Shown: positions 42,449 through 51,770, counted from the stretch's first letter. The stretch: DNA of 64,000 bases from Psychroflexus sp. ALD_RP9 (GCF_017311165.1 NZ_CP062973.1:1178001-1242000); one strand, 5' to 3'. A program made the numbers and translations. Notes: generated by a model not told the origin, from the sequence alone.

Positions 42449-44845
42449 TTAGGTAGTTTTAACGGGAACTTCAAAACAGATTTTTGTACCTTGATTTGGC
42501 TTTGAATATTCTACCCAAATCTTGCCATCATTTTCTTCAATAAAACTTTTACAAAGTACGGCACCAATGCCACTACCTTTTTCTTGGCTTGTTCCGATAG
42601 CAGAAATAATATCATCGCTATCAAATAAGTTTTTAGCTGTTTGTTCACTCATTCCTATGCCTGTGTCTTCAATACAAACACGAGTGTGAGTTTCGTTTTG
42701 AGAAGCCGTAATTATAATTTTATCTTCTTTTTCACAAAACTTGATGGCGTTTGATATCAAGTTTCTTAAGCAAAGTTCCAGTGTGTTTTTGTCGATATAG
42801 ATATTTAGACTTGTAGGAACTTGATTTATAATCTTAAGTTGTTTAGATTCAATAACCTGATTAAAATCATTAATGATGGTTGTTGTCAAGTCGTGTAAAC
42901 CAATTGTAGTTTTATTTAATTTAAACTCATTTATAGATTGTTTGGCCCATTTTAATAAGTTGCTGATTAAGTTTTGGGTTGAATCAAGCTTGTGTTTAAT
43001 TTTAGGTAACCATTGGTCAAACTCTTCTTTAGAGATTTTTTTTGAAAGATAAAAACTTAATATTTGATCAAGGTTAGTTAAAGGTTGTCTGAAATCATGA
43101 GATATGATAGATATTAAACGGTTTTTTTGGGTATGTAGTTTTTGGAGTTTGTTATTACGTAACTCAATTTCTTTAGAGTAACTTTCAAGTTGCTGGTTAG
43201 CTTTTGCTTGATTTTTTTTGAGAATTAATAATAGGATTATAATGATAATGGTACCTATTAATATTATGCTTAAACCAATAATAAAATTACGTCTTAAATT
43301 GAGTTTTAATTCACTTTCAACACTTTCTTGATTTCGTTCAAGCTGAAGTTGCTCTTTTAAATTTTTAAATTCGAGTTCGGCTTCTAGTTTACCTAGTTCT
43401 CGAGATTTATCTTGATTAAAAAGAGAGTCTTTTAGTTGTCTATGAAGTTCTAAGTACTCTAAAGATGTTTTGTAATTATTGTTAAGTTTAGCGAGCTTGT
43501 AGAGTAATTGTGTAGCTTCAGCTTCTTCACTTAGTGCTTGTGTTTTTCGGGCAAGCTTTAAAGCCTTATCGGCATAGGTTTGAGCAGAATCTAATTGATT
43601 TAAAGCTAAGCTAGCGTTTGATAAGCCTAAAAATGTAGAAGATTCGAGATAGTCTAAATTTAAATTGGTTAAAAGTTTTTTAGCTTTTAAATAAGTGTTT
43701 TTAGAGTCTTGATAGCGCCCTAAGCCAAACAAGTTGTTGGCTTGATTATTTAAGTTGCCAACAAGTTGTGGTTTACTATCCATTTTTAAATAAACCTCAT
43801 AAGCTGTTTTGTATATTTGTAAGGCTTCGTTAGGTTTGTCTTCTTCAACTACCATTGCAATGTTGGTAAGCGCAGCTGCATAAGCATAATCATCTATGCC
43901 TTTTATTATTTTAGCCGATTTTTGGTAAAGTTCTAAGGCTTTTTCATTATCGTTTAGCTCTAAGTAATTATTAGCTAGATTGAGCAGTAAAATGGCTTCC
44001 ATTCTTGGATTATTAATTGCTCTTGCAGCATCTAAAGCTTCATCAAAATATTCTATTGAATTTAAATAATTACCTCTTTTACGCTCAATATCTGCAAGAT
44101 TGTTAGCCATTGCCACGGCATCTCTAGATCGGCCAACTTCCTTAAAAATCTTTAAACTTTTCTGAAAGGAAGCAACAGCAGAGTCAAACTTTCCTTGCTC
44201 TGTATAAACTAAACCGAGACCACTAAGTACACTGCCACGAGAACCTTTGTCTTTAAGGGTTTTATTAATTTCTTTTGCGACATTATAATTTTTTAAAGCT
44301 TCATTTAAGTCGCCTTGCTTTAAATAAATGCCACCTATATTATAATAATTATTAAAAAGACCTTGATTAGATTTTACTTTAGTATTAAAATAAATTGCCG
44401 AATCATAAGCTTTAAGCGATTCTTTAAGCAAGCCAAAATTTTTATATAAGTTGGCGAGGTTATTATAAGCTTTTGCTATTCTAGCAGAGTCTTTTATTTT
44501 TTTATAAAATGAAATTGCTTGGTTAATTGACTTGAAACTCTTTTGTCTATTGCCATCAAAAAAATAAAATGTTGCTAAATTTTTGCGGGCATCTGCAATA
44601 CCTATTTCATAATTAATTTTATTAGCAATTGAAATTGCTTTTTCTGCATTGGGCTTAATGCTATCGTACTTAATGTAAATATATTCGTAAGCGATTCGGT
44701 TAAAAAGGTCTACTTTTGCTTTTTGAGAAGAGGCTTTTACAAGCTCAGCTTTTAGGCTGTCAATTTTAGGGTGCTGATTAGAGGCAAACAAACAATGGTT
44801 TGTTATGCATAAAACCAAACAAACCAAAAACTTTTTAATACACAT
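42449..44845 (-). CDS. TPR-containing sensor histidine kinase
   Basis: This 798-residue protein has an N-terminal signal peptide (CIKKFLVCLVLCITNHCLFA), then about nine tetratricopeptide repeats across residues 60-480 (for example AKAYNNLANLYKNFG, NYYNIGGIYLKQGDLNEALK). A transmembrane helix lies at about 535-555, followed by a coiled coil. The kinase core has HisKA (ISHDFRQPLTNLDQ, phospho-His about residue 595) and HATPase motifs NLISNAIKF, EDTGIGMSEQ and GSGIGAVL. No receiver domain or neighbouring response regulator is present. The ATG at 44845 is used because the TTG at 44866 falls inside a -7 promoter box. Confidence 0.9.
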   Translation of the reverse strand: MCIKKFLVCLVLCITNHCLFASNQHPKIDSLKAELVKASSQKAKVDLFNRIAYEYIYIKYDSIKPNAEKAISIANKINYEIGIADARKNLATFYFFDGNRQKSFKSINQAISFYKKIKDSARIAKAYNNLANLYKNFGLLKESLKAYDSAIYFNTKVKSNQGLFNNYYNIGGIYLKQGDLNEALKNYNVAKEINKTLKDKGSRGSVLSGLGLVYTEQGKFDSAVASFQKSLKIFKEVGRSRDAVAMANNLADIERKRGNYLNSIEYFDEALDAARAINNPRMEAILLLNLANNYLELNDNEKALELYQKSAKIIKGIDDYAYAAALTNIAMVVEEDKPNEALQIYKTAYEVYLKMDSKPQLVGNLNNQANNLFGLGRYQDSKNTYLKAKKLLTNLNLDYLESSTFLGLSNASLALNQLDSAQTYADKALKLARKTQALSEEAEATQLLYKLAKLNNNYKTSLEYLELHRQLKDSLFNQDKSRELGKLEAELEFKNLKEQLQLERNQESVESELKLNLRRNFIIGLSIILIGTIIIIILLLILKKNQAKANQQLESYSKEIELRNNKLQKLHTQKNRLISIISHDFRQPLTNLDQILSFYLSKKISKEEFDQWLPKIKHKLDSTQNLISNLLKWAKQSINEFKLNKTTIGLHDLTTTIINDFNQVIESKQLKIINQVPTSLNIYIDKNTLELCLRNLISNAIKFCEKEDKIIITASQNETHTRVCIEDTGIGMSEQTAKNLFDSDDIISAIGTSQEKGSGIGAVLCKSFIEENDGKIWVEYSKPNQGTKICFEVPVKTT

Positions 44846-44863
44846 ATTGGTTGGTTGTTGTGT

Positions 44864-44894
44864 CAAAGTTATTATTTTGATTAAAGTTAAGCAA
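44864..44894 (-). promoter_or_regulatory. Promoter of the TPR histidine kinase gene
   Basis: On the minus strand TTG (44894-44892) is followed after 20 bases by TAACTTTG (44871-44864), a full TTG-N-TAnnTTTG match. It places the transcription start upstream of ATG 44845 and rules out the TTG at 44866 as start codon. Confidence 0.65.
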
Positions 44895-44948
44895 TAATTA
44901 TAATTTAAATACCAGTCTTTTATCTAAATTTCATTAAAGTTTGATAAT

Positions 44949-45581
44949 TTGAATCTAAAAATTTATAACACAAATATAGAGCTGCACTATTCTGGCGCAG
45001 TGTTTATTAAACAAATGAGCACTTTAATTATAGCCGATGTGCATTTGGGAAAAATTGAACACTTTAGAAAACATGGGAGTGCTATTCCGCCAATTTTAAG
45101 TTTAAAAAATTATATTGAACTAGATCGTGTAATTAATCATTTTCAACCAGAAACACTTATCTTTTTGGGAGACTTATTTCATTCTACCAAAAATAGCGAT
45201 TGGCAACGTTTTACAAAATGGGTTAAGCTCCATCATCATTTAAAATTTAGGCTGGTCATTGGTAATCATGATTTGATTTCTAACCGAGAAATTGAAAATT
45301 TAGGCATAGAAACTTCAACCGAAGTTTACTTACAAGACTTCAAACTCACGCATCATCCTGAGGTTACAGAAGACTATTTTAATATTTGTGGCCACATTCA
45401 CCCTGGTTTTCATCTTAAAGGTTCAGCTAAACAATCGCTAAAATTAGCCTGTTTTTACCACAAGCCTCAGCAACTTATTTTACCAGCTTTTGGTGCATTT
45501 ACAGGTAAGTTTATAATCTCACCACAAGAAAACGAGCATGTCTATGCCATTGCTGAGCAAAACGTACTTAAAATTTTATAA
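44949..45581 (+). CDS. pdeM: Ligase-associated DNA damage response endonuclease PdeM (calcineurin-like)
   Basis: This 210-residue metallophosphoesterase has all metal motifs: D-x-H in IIADVHLGK (about 28-36), GDLFHS, GNHD, and GHIHPGF. This compact form, without extra domains, is the PdeM type that occurs with an Lhr-like helicase, an MBL-fold exonuclease and an ATP-dependent DNA ligase. Translation seems to begin at TTG 44949, because about 20 residues before IIADVHLGK are normal for the family; an internal Met (about residue 22) would be too short. It is divergent from the histidine kinase. Confidence 0.88.
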   Translation: MNLKIYNTNIELHYSGAVFIKQMSTLIIADVHLGKIEHFRKHGSAIPPILSLKNYIELDRVINHFQPETLIFLGDLFHSTKNSDWQRFTKWVKLHHHLKFRLVIGNHDLISNREIENLGIETSTEVYLQDFKLTHHPEVTEDYFNICGHIHPGFHLKGSAKQSLKLACFYHKPQQLILPAFGAFTGKFIISPQENEHVYAIAEQNVLKIL

Positions 45582-45599
45582 GGAACTATTAATTTAAGC

Positions 45600-45627
45600 T
45601 TGATTTTAAGCTAAGATTGTATTTTTG
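45600..45627 (+). promoter_or_regulatory. Promoter of the 2Fe-2S reductase gene
   Basis: TTG (45600-45602), 17 bases, then TATTTTTG (45620-45627): a full consensus promoter. The TTG at 45625 lies in the -7 box, so the ATG at 45643 is the likely start with a leader of about 10 bases. Confidence 0.7.
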
Positions 45628-45642
45628 TTTAAAATTTTAATT

Positions 45643-46683
45643 ATGAAATTTTATACACTTCAAATTCAACATATTAATCGCCAAACAGATAAGGCTGTCG
45701 AACTTATATTTAAAGTCCCTGAAAATTTAAAATCTGAATTTAATTATTTGCCTGGGCAATATTTAACGCTTCAAACTTCAATTGAAGGTGAAGATGTGAG
45801 ACGTTCTTATTCTATTAGCTCTTCGCCAGATGAAGCTTTGTCGGTTGTGGTTAAAGCGATAGATCAAGGTGTATTTTCAAACTACGTTAATACACAATTA
45901 AAACCAGGCGACAGTTTAGGTGTTCACGCTCCGGAAGGTAATTTTACTTTGCCAGAACAAATTGAAGACAAACAGTTTATTGCATTTGCTGCTGGTAGTG
46001 GCATTACGCCAATTATGAGCATGATTAAATCTGTTTTAAAACAAAGTTCAAGGTCTAAATTTGTATTGGTTTACGGCAATAAATCGCCAAAGTCAAGTAT
46101 TTATTTACAAGAGTTGTTAACTTTTCAGCAAAGCTATCCTGAGCGATTTTTTATAGAGTCTATTTATAGCGAAACCAAAGAGGATAACGCACAATTTGGT
46201 CGTATTGAAACACCTACTATTAATTATGTGATTAAAAACAAGTATGCCAACTTCAATTTTAATCAAGTTTATCTTTGCGGACCAGAACCGATGATAAACA
46301 ATGCTATTAAAGTACTAAAAGAACAAGAAATCCCTGAAGAAAACATCAATTTTGAACTTTTCTTTTCAGCTGAAGATGCCGAAGCTAGTCAAAATCATGA
46401 CGGTCAAACACAAGTTAAAGTGATTTTAGATGATGAAGAATTTGAATTTAGCATGCCTAAAGACCAAAAAATTCTTGATGCGATTTTAGAGCAAGACATC
46501 GATGCACCTTATTCATGCCAAGGTGGAATTTGCAGTAGTTGTGTTGCAAAAATTACCGAAGGAAAAGCTGAAATGATAAAAAACCAAATACTTACTGATG
46601 AAGATACCGCTGAAGGTTTAATTTTAACCTGCCAAGGACTTCCATTAAGTGAAAACCTGACGATTGATTATGACGATGTTTAA
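45643..46683 (+). CDS. Ferredoxin reductase-type flavoprotein with 2Fe-2S domain (PaaE-like)
   Basis: This 346-residue protein has a FAD/NAD-binding reductase module followed by a plant-type ferredoxin domain. FAD binding is seen in RRSYSISSSP (about 50-59); the NAD(P) domain has FAAGSGITPIMSMIKS and VYLCGPEPMINNAIK; the 2Fe-2S ligands are in YSCQGGICSSCVAKI (about 292-306) with the fourth Cys in LTCQGLPL. This is the layout of PaaE and related oxygenase reductases. No oxygenase or paaABCD genes are nearby, so the electron acceptor is unknown. Confidence 0.88.
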   Translation: MKFYTLQIQHINRQTDKAVELIFKVPENLKSEFNYLPGQYLTLQTSIEGEDVRRSYSISSSPDEALSVVVKAIDQGVFSNYVNTQLKPGDSLGVHAPEGNFTLPEQIEDKQFIAFAAGSGITPIMSMIKSVLKQSSRSKFVLVYGNKSPKSSIYLQELLTFQQSYPERFFIESIYSETKEDNAQFGRIETPTINYVIKNKYANFNFNQVYLCGPEPMINNAIKVLKEQEIPEENINFELFFSAEDAEASQNHDGQTQVKVILDDEEFEFSMPKDQKILDAILEQDIDAPYSCQGGICSSCVAKITEGKAEMIKNQILTDEDTAEGLILTCQGLPLSENLTIDYDDV

Positions 46684-46736
46684 ACAAAATGCTTAAACAC
46701 TAGACTTAACAACCATTAATTTAGAAACCAAGAATT

Positions 46737-47498
46737 ATGGCAGGACATAGTAAATGGGCTAATATTAAACATAGAAAAGGCGCCCAAGATAAAAAGCGTG
46801 CAAAAGAATTTACAAGAGCAATAAAAGATATTTCGGTTGCTGTAAAAGAAGGTGGCGGCGCAGATCCAGAATCTAATCCTTCGCTTCGTAACGCTATTGC
46901 CAACGCAAAAGGCGTAAATATGCCTAAAGACACGATTCAACGTGCCATTAAAAAGGCCTCTGGCGCCGATGCCGAAAATTACGAAACCGTCACTTTTGAA
47001 GGTTATGGCCCCAATGGCATCGCTATTTTTGTAGAATGCACAACAGATAATACCAACCGAACGGTAGCTTCAGTACGTTCTATTTTTTCAAAAAACGGCG
47101 GAAGTTTAGGTACTAATGGTTCATTAGAGTTTTTATTCGACCATAAAGGCGTATTTACCATTGCCAAACAAAATCTTACACAAGATATTGAAGAATTAGA
47201 GCTCGAATTAATTGATGGTGGCGCGACAAGCTTTGAAAATGAAACCGACTTTTTAACAGTTTATACAGACTTTAATGACTTCGGAAAAATGAATCAGAAG
47301 CTTGAAGACTTATCAATAGAAACTAAAAATGCTGGTTTACAAAGAATACCACTAAACACGACAGAATTACCAATTGAAGATGCCATCAAAATCATGAACC
47401 TTATCGATAAGTTTGAAGATGATGATGATGTTCAAAACGTTTATCATACCCTTGAAATAACCGACGAATTAATTGAAGCTTTAAACAAAGACCAATAG
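46737..47498 (+). CDS. yebC: YebC/PmpR family protein
   Basis: This 253-residue member of the YebC family is cytoplasmic; members act as transcriptional regulators, and some have been linked to relief of ribosome stalling at proline-rich sequences. The N-terminus MAGHSKWANIKHRKGAQDKK is diagnostic, followed by GGGADPESNPSLRNAI, YEGYGPNGIAI-type sequence (FEGYGPNGIAIFVECTTDNTNRT) and the final VYHTLEITDELIEAL. It is slightly longer than the usual 240 residues. It lies 53 bases after the reductase gene, and no RuvC gene is adjacent. Confidence 0.96.
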   Translation: MAGHSKWANIKHRKGAQDKKRAKEFTRAIKDISVAVKEGGGADPESNPSLRNAIANAKGVNMPKDTIQRAIKKASGADAENYETVTFEGYGPNGIAIFVECTTDNTNRTVASVRSIFSKNGGSLGTNGSLEFLFDHKGVFTIAKQNLTQDIEELELELIDGGATSFENETDFLTVYTDFNDFGKMNQKLEDLSIETKNAGLQRIPLNTTELPIEDAIKIMNLIDKFEDDDDVQNVYHTLEITDELIEALNKDQ

Positions 47499-47499
47499 T

Positions 47500-48363
47500 T
47501 TAGTCCTGTTTTAATAATTGCGCTTTATTTTTAAAGGCATCTATACGAATACGCGCTTCGCCAAACAGTTCAATAACACTTTTTCCTGAGGCTGAAATAT
47601 TTACAAGGTTTTCTACAAAAATAGCTACTTCAGCGTCTTCAGAAGTGTAGAGATCTAAATTCATTATTTTAAATTTTTCAGCATTTACTTTAGAAGAATG
47701 ATTGGCCGTCAGTTTTGCCTTTTTTGCAAAACCTGATAAGCTTAAATCAGCTTTATCATTTATAGAAAGTGTTAAGCTCTCACTATTTAATTCGATATTG
47801 TTATTACTTTTTTTATTCAAATTTAAGATTGCTTTTTGACTTTCAATTTCAAGTTTGCAATTGGTAGACACCTTAAAACCTTCACTATTGTTGTTGTTGA
47901 GTGTAAATTCATCGCATTTAATTTGCGTATCTATCGAAGCATCATCATTTAAAGTAAGGTTAAGTTGTGTGGTAGAAACTTTGTCTTTAGCCTTTAAAGT
48001 TGCTTCATCATTAAGTACAATTGTTTTTAAGTCGTCAGTGTATCTTACCATAACTTTAAAAGACTTTGAACGTTTTACCTCTTTGCTTACCGAAATATTT
48101 AAAACCCTATTAGATAAATCGATTTGAACAGCTGAGTGTAAGTTAGAGTCAGCTTCTAGAGTAACCGATGCTCGTGCTGATTTGATTAATTCGATCTCTA
48201 AATTAGAGCCTGCAATTAGGGTTTCTATTGGCTCATCAAAAATTTGCTGTTGTTCTTTAACCTCTCGGTTTCCCACAATTTTAGATTGAGCCTTTAGGCT
48301 TGTGGCGCTTGTTAAAAATAATATTAACAAAATTATTGGCATAATAATTGGGTTGCTAGTCAT
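47500..48363 (-). CDS. Secreted GIN-domain (DUF2807) protein
   Basis: This 287-residue protein has an N-terminal signal sequence (PIIMPIILLILFLTSATSLKAQ). The rest is a regular right-handed beta-helix-like repeat pattern with short strands every 10-12 residues (NRVLNISVSKEV, KTIVLNDEATLKAKDK, KLTANHSSKVNAEKFK), characteristic of the head GIN domain / DUF2807 common in Bacteroidota. These are thought to be surface or periplasmic adhesion-like domains, with no known specific function. It is convergent with yebC, one base apart. Confidence 0.8.
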   Translation of the reverse strand: MTSNPIIMPIILLILFLTSATSLKAQSKIVGNREVKEQQQIFDEPIETLIAGSNLEIELIKSARASVTLEADSNLHSAVQIDLSNRVLNISVSKEVKRSKSFKVMVRYTDDLKTIVLNDEATLKAKDKVSTTQLNLTLNDDASIDTQIKCDEFTLNNNNSEGFKVSTNCKLEIESQKAILNLNKKSNNNIELNSESLTLSINDKADLSLSGFAKKAKLTANHSSKVNAEKFKIMNLDLYTSEDAEVAIFVENLVNISASGKSVIELFGEARIRIDAFKNKAQLLKQD

Positions 48364-48444
48364 AATATGAAGTTAAAATTAAGGATACAAAACTCTTAAA
48401 TTTTAGCTTTATAAAGCAACATTTAATAATAAAAATACAAACAC

Positions 48445-49110
48445 ATGAAAACAACACTACTTACTTTATGTTTTGTTTTGAGCTTTGGTTTTAGTTTTAG
48501 CCAAAGTGATTCGACCTCAACAAAACCAATCGACCTTATTTATTATATTGGTTTTGGTATTCAAAACTCCGATGATTTTAATCTTTCTTCGGCACTTCAA
48601 AATGATGAATTCCCAGAAATTAGAACAACCGATTTTGAGATGTCACTAGGTTTTACCGTGCAAACACCTAAAAGCATGTACAGTTTAGAATGGGCTAATT
48701 CAGGATCTGAAGATGATCAAAACGGTTATAATTATGAATTATCTCGTAATATAATAGGTTTAGGTTATCAATATAATTTATTTAAAATTAACCAACATAA
48801 ATTTAATCTCGGTGCCCGAATTAATTACACTTTTATTGAAAATGAGCTTTATAACACTAACAGCGAAGCCGATTTAGCCAACCCGTCTAATTTAGGCGAG
48901 CTTACCAAAATAGATTTAAACAATTGGTATTTAGGACCAGTGATGAGTTTTCAATTTAACGACAAAGACTTAGAACCTTGGTTAAGATTACAAGTAAGCT
49001 ACGACTTCAATTTATCTCAAAACTCATGGGATTCTGACTACACTCAATTAATAAACACAATTGAAGAAGACCAGCACATGTTTAGATTTCAAGCTATATT
49101 TCCATTTTAA
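48445..49110 (+). CDS. Small outer-membrane beta-barrel protein
   Basis: This 221-residue protein has a Sec signal peptide (1-19, ending SFSQ) and a mature part of alternating amphipathic strands ending HMFRFQAIFPF, with a terminal Phe as in outer-membrane barrels. The size would fit an eight- to ten-stranded barrel. I cannot assign a family beyond this. It starts 81 bases after the divergent GIN-domain gene. Function unknown. Confidence 0.65.
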   Translation: MKTTLLTLCFVLSFGFSFSQSDSTSTKPIDLIYYIGFGIQNSDDFNLSSALQNDEFPEIRTTDFEMSLGFTVQTPKSMYSLEWANSGSEDDQNGYNYELSRNIIGLGYQYNLFKINQHKFNLGARINYTFIENELYNTNSEADLANPSNLGELTKIDLNNWYLGPVMSFQFNDKDLEPWLRLQVSYDFNLSQNSWDSDYTQLINTIEEDQHMFRFQAIFPF

Positions 49111-49128
49111 AGCTTGCAAAAACTGAAG

Positions 49129-49866
49129 TTACCATTCTAAAGAAGAAGCAATAGCGGCTCGGGTTTCAGCCTTGAGCCGTTTTTTATGTTCTACTGTTAA
49201 GCTTAAACCTTGGGTTGAAATAAACGGATGAATAACAGCTCTTAAAATACCTGGCGATCCTGTAAAAAACTCATAGCGAAAGCGCTTTTTGTTATCTGTA
49301 AAGCTAATAGGTACAATAGGTATTTGGTGCTCGATAGCAAGTCTAAACGCACCATCTTTAAACTCATCTAGCATCATCGTAATATCGTCAGGAACACCGC
49401 CTTCAGGAAAAATGCAAATGCTTGTGCCTCGACTTAAACGTCTTTGTGCTTCTACAAAAGCATCACGCCGACTTTGCGGACTTTTACGATCTACTAAAAT
49501 GCACATTCTTTTATAGAAAAAACCAAATACAGGCAATTTGCTTAACTCTTTTTTTCCGATAAAAACAAACGGCGATTTACTTACATAAAGCATCATCATA
49601 ATATCAATCATGCTCGTATGATTAGCTGTAAGCATGTAACTTTTGTCTTTTTCAAGTTTTTGTAAGAAACTAATTTTTGGTATAAAGCCCATACCAAACA
49701 AAATAATTTTCGCCCAAAATCGGGCAATACGATAAGCATATTTATAATGCTTTTCTTTGGTAGTTGTTGCTAAAAGTGCTGGAAATAAAAGTAAAATAGG
49801 AACTATGACTAAGAGATAAAACCACAGTCTCCAAACAATTATAAATGGAATCTTAATAAATCGCAT
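49129..49866 (-). CDS. 1-acyl-sn-glycerol-3-phosphate acyltransferase family protein
   Basis: This 245-residue PlsC-type acyltransferase has an N-terminal membrane helix (about 8-32), the acyl-acceptor/catalytic motif NHTSMID (NHx4D), and FPEGGVPDD in the third motif, with IPIVPISF-type sequence following. It is predicted to acylate lysophosphatidate in phospholipid synthesis. The ATG at 49866 is preferred to TTG 49875 because the latter is inside a -7 box. It is divergent from trpS. Confidence 0.9.
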   Translation of the reverse strand: MRFIKIPFIIVWRLWFYLLVIVPILLLFPALLATTTKEKHYKYAYRIARFWAKIILFGMGFIPKISFLQKLEKDKSYMLTANHTSMIDIMMMLYVSKSPFVFIGKKELSKLPVFGFFYKRMCILVDRKSPQSRRDAFVEAQRRLSRGTSICIFPEGGVPDDITMMLDEFKDGAFRLAIEHQIPIVPISFTDNKKRFRYEFFTGSPGILRAVIHPFISTQGLSLTVEHKKRLKAETRAAIASSLEW

Positions 49867-49872
49867 AGCTGC

Positions 49873-49880
49873 CAAATTTA
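49873..49880 (-). promoter_or_regulatory. -7 promoter box of the plsC-like gene
   Basis: On the minus strand TAAATTTG matches the consensus exactly and ends 6 bases before the ATG at 49866, so the mRNA should be near-leaderless. It overlaps an upstream TTG that could otherwise be taken as the start. Confidence 0.45.
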
Positions 49881-49890
49881 GTAAACTCTA

Positions 49891-49919
49891 TTGATACTGA
49901 AAGCTTTTAATTATCTTTG
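49891..49919 (+). promoter_or_regulatory. trpS promoter
   Basis: TTG (49891-49893), then 18 bases, then TATCTTTG (49912-49919): a full consensus Bacteroidota promoter with ATG 23 bases downstream of the box. Confidence 0.75.
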
Positions 49920-49942
49920 ACGCCTTAAACATTATTAGAAGC

Positions 49943-50911
49943 ATGTCAAGAATATTAACAGGCGTTCAAAGTACTGGCGTCCCACATTTAGGAAATTTAT
50001 TAGGTGCTATAATACCAGCTATAGAAATGGCTAACCAACCAAATAATGATTCGTTTTTATTTATTGCTAACTTGCATACACTTACACAGATAAAGGATTC
50101 TAAAATTTTAAAAGAGAATACTTATGCTACAGCAGCTACTTGGTTAGCGTTTGGCTTAGACGTAAATAAAAGTACCTTTTACAGGCAAAGTGATGTACCT
50201 CAAGTAACAGAATTAACTTGGTATTTAAACTGTATGTTTCCATACCAAAGGCTTACGCTAGCGCATTCATTTAAAGATAAAGCTGACCGTCTCGCTGATG
50301 TTAACGCCGGCTTATTTACTTATCCGATGCTTATGGCAGCCGATATTTTGCTTTATGACGCTGAAATAATTCCGGTAGGCAAAGACCAATTGCAACATAT
50401 TGAAATGACGCGAGATGTAGCTGAGCGATTTCATGCTAAATTTGGTGATACCTTTGTGCTACCAAAAGCTCAAATCGCAGAAAACACCAAATATATTCCT
50501 GGGACTGATGGCGAAAAAATGAGTAAGTCTAAAGGCAATACCATTAATTTGTTTCAAACAGATAAACAATTACGAAAACAAATTATGAGTATTCAAACCG
50601 ATAGCACGCCACTTGAAAAACCAAAAAACCCAGAAACTTGTAATGTTTTTCAACTTTTCAAGCTATTAGGTAATGCCAATCAAACTGAAGACTTACGAGC
50701 GAAATATTTAGCTGGTAATTTTGGTTACGGTCATGCTAAACAAGCTTTATTTGAGCTGATCGTTGAAAAATATCAAAAGCAACGCCAAGCTTTTACAGAT
50801 TACATGAATGATAAAGCAGAATTAGACAATCAGCTTGAGATTGGTGCCCAAAAAGCAGCAGATGTGGCTAATGATGTGCTAAATCGCGTGCGAACAAAAC
50901 TTGGCTATTAA
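49943..50911 (+). CDS. trpS: Tryptophanyl-tRNA synthetase
   Basis: This 322-residue class I aminoacyl-tRNA synthetase charges tRNA-Trp. It has the HIGH-type signature in TGVPHLGNLLGA (about 11-22) and the KMSKS motif in GEKMSKSKGN (about 193-202), with PVGKDQLQHIEMTRDVAERF between them. The length is typical. It is followed after one base by an aldo/keto reductase gene starting at ATG 50913, so both are likely on one transcript. Confidence 0.97.
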   Translation: MSRILTGVQSTGVPHLGNLLGAIIPAIEMANQPNNDSFLFIANLHTLTQIKDSKILKENTYATAATWLAFGLDVNKSTFYRQSDVPQVTELTWYLNCMFPYQRLTLAHSFKDKADRLADVNAGLFTYPMLMAADILLYDAEIIPVGKDQLQHIEMTRDVAERFHAKFGDTFVLPKAQIAENTKYIPGTDGEKMSKSKGNTINLFQTDKQLRKQIMSIQTDSTPLEKPKNPETCNVFQLFKLLGNANQTEDLRAKYLAGNFGYGHAKQALFELIVEKYQKQRQAFTDYMNDKAELDNQLEIGAQKAADVANDVLNRVRTKLGY

Positions 50912-50912
50912 A

Positions 50913-51770
50913 ATGAAGTTGTCTCCTTTAATTCAAGGCTGTATGACTTATGGTCGATGGGGAAAGCAGTTAACGACTCAAGAAATTTCTCAACGCATCG
51001 AAGCTAATTTTGAAAACGGTATTACCAGTTTTGACCATGCCGATATTTATGGTGATTATACCACGGAAGCTGATTTTGGAAATGCTTTAAAAGCAAGCAA
51101 AATTAATCGAAAAGATATTCAAATTATTTCGAAATGTGGCATACAATTACCGTCTAAAAAGCGCCAAAATCTTTTGAAGCATTACCAGTATAATGCAGAT
51201 TATATCGTTGTTCAAGCCAAACAAAGTATTACCAATTTAAAGTGTGACTATTTAGATGTTTTTTTATTGCATCGACCGAGTCCGCTTATGCAAAGCGATG
51301 AAATTGCTAAAGCTGTAAAGCAACTTCAAAATGAAGGTTTAATTAAACAGTTTGGTGTGTCTAACTTCAGTTTAGCACAAATTGACTATTTAAGCGCTAG
51401 TGTTAAAATTGCTTATCACCAAATTCAAATTTCGCTTACACATCTTGATGCCTTAGAGAGTGACCATTTATATGGTTTAGTTCAACGGCAAATTCAGCCT
51501 ATGGCTTGGCAGCCTTTAGGTGATATTTTTAAATTAAGTACTGACAATCGATTAAAAAAAGTTTTGGCAGAATTAGGTATCAAATATTCAGTCACAGAAG
51601 CTCAACTTGCATTATTATTTCTGAACAAACTACCATTTGATATTTTGCCAATTATAGGTACAACATCGATTAATAGAGCAAAGTTATTAGTAGAAACACA
51701 GCAGCTTAATCTAGAACGTCAAGACTGGTTTAAACTTTATGAAGCCTCACGTGGCTTTAAAGTAGCTTAG
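50913..51770 (+). CDS. Aldo/keto reductase
   Basis: This 285-residue NADPH-dependent oxidoreductase has a TIM-barrel fold. The catalytic Tyr is in FDHADIYGDYTTEADFG, the Lys is in IQIISKCGIQL, and the His is in LDVFLLHRPSPLM; IKQFGVSNFSLAQI is also typical. The family resembles YdhF/AKR11-type enzymes. ATG 50913 is preferred over the TTG at 50901 inside trpS. The substrate is unknown; it is cotranscribed with trpS by position only. Confidence 0.9.
   Translation: MKLSPLIQGCMTYGRWGKQLTTQEISQRIEANFENGITSFDHADIYGDYTTEADFGNALKASKINRKDIQIISKCGIQLPSKKRQNLLKHYQYNADYIVVQAKQSITNLKCDYLDVFLLHRPSPLMQSDEIAKAVKQLQNEGLIKQFGVSNFSLAQIDYLSASVKIAYHQIQISLTHLDALESDHLYGLVQRQIQPMAWQPLGDIFKLSTDNRLKKVLAELGIKYSVTEAQLALLFLNKLPFDILPIIGTTSINRAKLLVETQQLNLERQDWFKLYEASRGFKVA

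Noticed and set aside
46716..46940. Minus-strand frames across the yebC start
   Set aside because: Antisense to the most conserved part of yebC, with no family match.
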